This document shows positions 62,001-64,000 of a stretch of DNA of 64,000 bases, in pieces. The position numbers were made by a program, and so were the translations under genes. Origin of the DNA: Dryas octopetala (lineage: Eukaryota; Streptophyta; Magnoliopsida; Rosales; Rosaceae); assembly GCA_963921425.1 (NCBI GenBank), contig OY992838.1, positions 10,602,001 through 10,666,000 on the forward strand, given 5' to 3'. Below the pieces are notes generated by a model. That model worked only from the letters and a program-made list of their open reading frames with translations, did no database searches and had not been told where the DNA came from. Numbering within the stretch: the first letter of the stretch is position 1; the number at the start of each line of letters is the position of its first letter.

Positions 62001-63977
62001 ACAAACTCATCAATCCCCTATACAAAGATTAAGAAGATATATTCAATATAATGTTCCAATTAAAGAACATGAAGCATATTTATGTATCAAAACCAAGGAA
62101 GCATGTCACTAAGTCTTATGATATCACCTAAACTGTTGAGTGAAAGATATACATATTGCTACTGCAGTATCGGTAAAGCACTACAGAAAAATGTGTCTAA
62201 AACAGCGAATGCAGTGAGTTATTACTATTTATTTATTTATTCAACCTAATACCTGACATTCCCCAAACCCAGCCTTAACCACCTGAACCAATACCTGGCA
62301 CTGAAATTCATATCCTGAAGGTATGAATAACTGATTTGAGACATAAAGGGAGTATGAAATGTATTAACCTTAAACTCTGCTGGTTTTGCAAATTCTCCGC
62401 TATCTGTGTTGAGCCCGTGCATGAGAAACAATAAAGGTTTACCAACTCCCTGATATGCATCATGTAAAACTTTTGTAATCTCATCAGTATAGTATACCAC
62501 GCTAACCATATATCTTTCCTGCAAATGAATAGTATAAACGTGAGCTAATGAGTACCAAGTACCGACTGCATTTTATGCTGACACAGAAATCTATTAAACC
62601 GTCAATCACCTTGAAGTAAGATGGAGGCTTTATCTCCCCCAACCAAACAGCATAATCGGCAGGTAACCTAGGAGCAAAGAGAATAGATTTCCCAGTTGCA
62701 ATGTCCTTGAGGAGAAAAGTTACATAAACATTACAAGAAGAACAATTTTTAGGTGAAACCCATAATAGCTAAAACTTCTAAAATTGATAAGCCGGAAAAA
62801 ATAATTTCACATTCAAGAACAACCCAAATGTCACAAATACATGTACTTACTATAGCTCCATAGAAACCAGGCTCTCTTACTCCAAACAAGTAAGCGAAGT
62901 AACTCTCCTGTCTATAAACAGAATTAAACATTACCTAAAGCCAATGATCATTTTGATATACTAGTATTTCATAGAATCAAACAATATTTCAACGGGAAAA
63001 ACGGAAATTAAATTGATTATTGAATTATTGATCATAATTAGGAATATAATTAATAAAATATTATTGGGCTAATTACAAATAAATCAATAAAACTTTTCAT
63101 AATTTCATTTTAGTCACTATTGACCAAAATGAAAAAAGATAAATTATAATAGATTAATAAACATGCATTACTATTCAAATTTAGATTTGTATTAAGTTTG
63201 TATTTGACTGCTATGCAGCAAAATGATTTAGGGTTTAGCTCTCGGGACCCCGAGACCTAAACTCTAAGTCATAATCTCCATAACCCTAATTTTAAACCAT
63301 AAACCTCATTTATATACCTGCACCCCATTTCTATAAATTGATATTTTTCAATATACTAAAATACATGATATCATCAAGTGGATTGAGTTTAGTGACTAAA
63401 ATGAGATATAATTTCAAAACTCATTGACCTTTATAGAAAAAAAAATAAAAAATTTAGGACTCGTTTGGCACTACTTTTAGAATTGGTAAAAGAGCTTTCA
63501 GATTAGTAAAAGTCCTTTTGGTTGCGTTTGGCATAAATAAATAAAAGTGATTCTGGGTTATAAAAGCGCTTTTAAGTGGTGTTTTGAAAAGCGCTTCTAG
63601 CAAAAGTACTACTGATTATAAGCGCTTCTAAGAAGCAGAGTCGGACCCTTCCATTGACCATTATGTAATATTGAAATATTTTATTGATTTAAATGTAATT
63701 TGTTAATAATTATTTCAACTAGGTACCTGAAGAGCTCGATGTGATCAGTGTCATATCGAGTTTGCTCCTCACCTCCCTAAAAGAAACAACAAGCAGTTGA
63801 TGAAAGCGAAAATCAAATTTGTTTTGTATGAAAATGAAATAGTCAAAATGAAGGAGAAGAATAAGAGGGATCGATTACTTGGAGGAAGACGAAACCATGG
63901 AGGGAACGAGAAGACTGAGAGAGCTGGTGGCGAAGAGAGTTGAAGAGCTTTTCGCGGTTTTTGACGTGGAGCTCCAT
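58964..63977 (-). CDS. PEPD: Xaa-Pro dipeptidase (prolidase, peptidase M24B)
   Basis: It cleaves dipeptides ending in proline, the last step of proline recycling; probably cytosolic since no targeting peptide is seen. Sixteen exons: 63977-63879, 63776-63727, 62911-62851, 62705-62610, 62518-62369, 62017-61886, 61561-61434, 61066-61024, 60955-60872, 60418-60377, 60294-60224, 60139-60086, 59974-59869, 59743-59675, 59521-59378, 59086-58964; 483 aa. The five metal ligands are present: D264 and D275 ([16 protein letters not shown]), H358 ([15 protein letters not shown]), E400 (TVEPGCYF) and E440 (VRIESD). Their spacing matches human prolidase D276/D287/H370/E412/E452. Substrate-site blocks [15 protein letters not shown] and GFGGVRI are intact. 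Intron 7 has a GC donor. The last residues come from a 28-bp tandem duplication. The start codon lies 23 nt from the window edge, so the leader is outside. Confidence 0.96.
63055..63430. mobile_element. MITE inside prolidase intron 2
   Basis: The left arm contains TTCATTTTAGTCACTATTGA. The reverse complement of the right arm contains ATCTCATTTTAGTCACTAAA. AATAAAACTTTTCATAATTT and GAGTTTTGAAATTATATC align upstream of these. No coding capacity; target duplication not resolved. Beside it, 63455-63650 resembles one half of a hAT MITE (GGACTCGTTTGGCACTACTT, then AAAGCGCTTCTAGCAAAAG). Confidence 0.55.
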
Positions 63978-64000
63978 TGGGACTGTAGGAGGAGTGAGAG

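Overview
This window is nuclear DNA from a flowering plant, almost certainly a woody eudicot. The evidence is multi-exon genes with GT-AG introns, plant-only families (AFB auxin receptor, ZF-HD homeodomain, PLS-class PPR, GEM-like GRAM protein), AT-rich intergenic DNA full of MITEs and SINEs, and CT/GA microsatellites in gene leaders. The protein sequences look Rosaceae-like (Prunus or a relative), but that is an impression from memory and was not tested.

Nine protein-coding genes can be reconstructed exon by exon. Every coding sum is a multiple of three. In order: an AFB4/AFB5-type auxin receptor (6338-8635, minus); a GEM-like GRAM-domain protein (17015-20400, plus); an intronless ZF-HD transcription factor (26268-27065, minus); an NDRG/NDL-type alpha/beta-hydrolase-fold protein (36305-39874, plus); a mitochondrial-type PLS/E PPR protein (40858-43344, plus); a conserved plant protein of unknown function (43980-46343, minus); a secreted or ER saposin-like/DUF3456 protein (47032-49349, plus); a PRMT1-type arginine methyltransferase with an 11-nt microexon (53400-56235, minus); and a 16-exon Xaa-Pro dipeptidase with one GC-AG intron (58964-63977, minus). 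They are unrelated housekeeping, signalling and transcription genes. The unknown-function gene and the saposin-like gene are head to head across about 690 bp.

The spaces between genes (about 1-5.6, 9-16.9, 20.7-26.2, 27.2-36.1, 49.4-53.4 and 56.3-58.9 kb) hold no convincing genes. They do hold many legible mobile-element footprints: MITEs with exact 8-, 9- and 10-bp target duplications, one MITE nested inside another foldback element, two SINE-like insertions, a higher-order tandem array upstream of the GEM-like gene, and a ~350-bp segment found both at the end of the NDL gene and 19 kb upstream.

The most unusual recurring signal is a set of tiny insertions, mostly 7-26 nt. Many are a poly(A) or poly(T) run capped by a short GC-containing head such as GGCCA, GGTAA, GTCTG or GTCAG. 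Each is bracketed by a 10-18 bp direct duplication of the target. More than ten independent examples can be read here. They look like minimal target-primed retroposition events or patch-type break-repair products.
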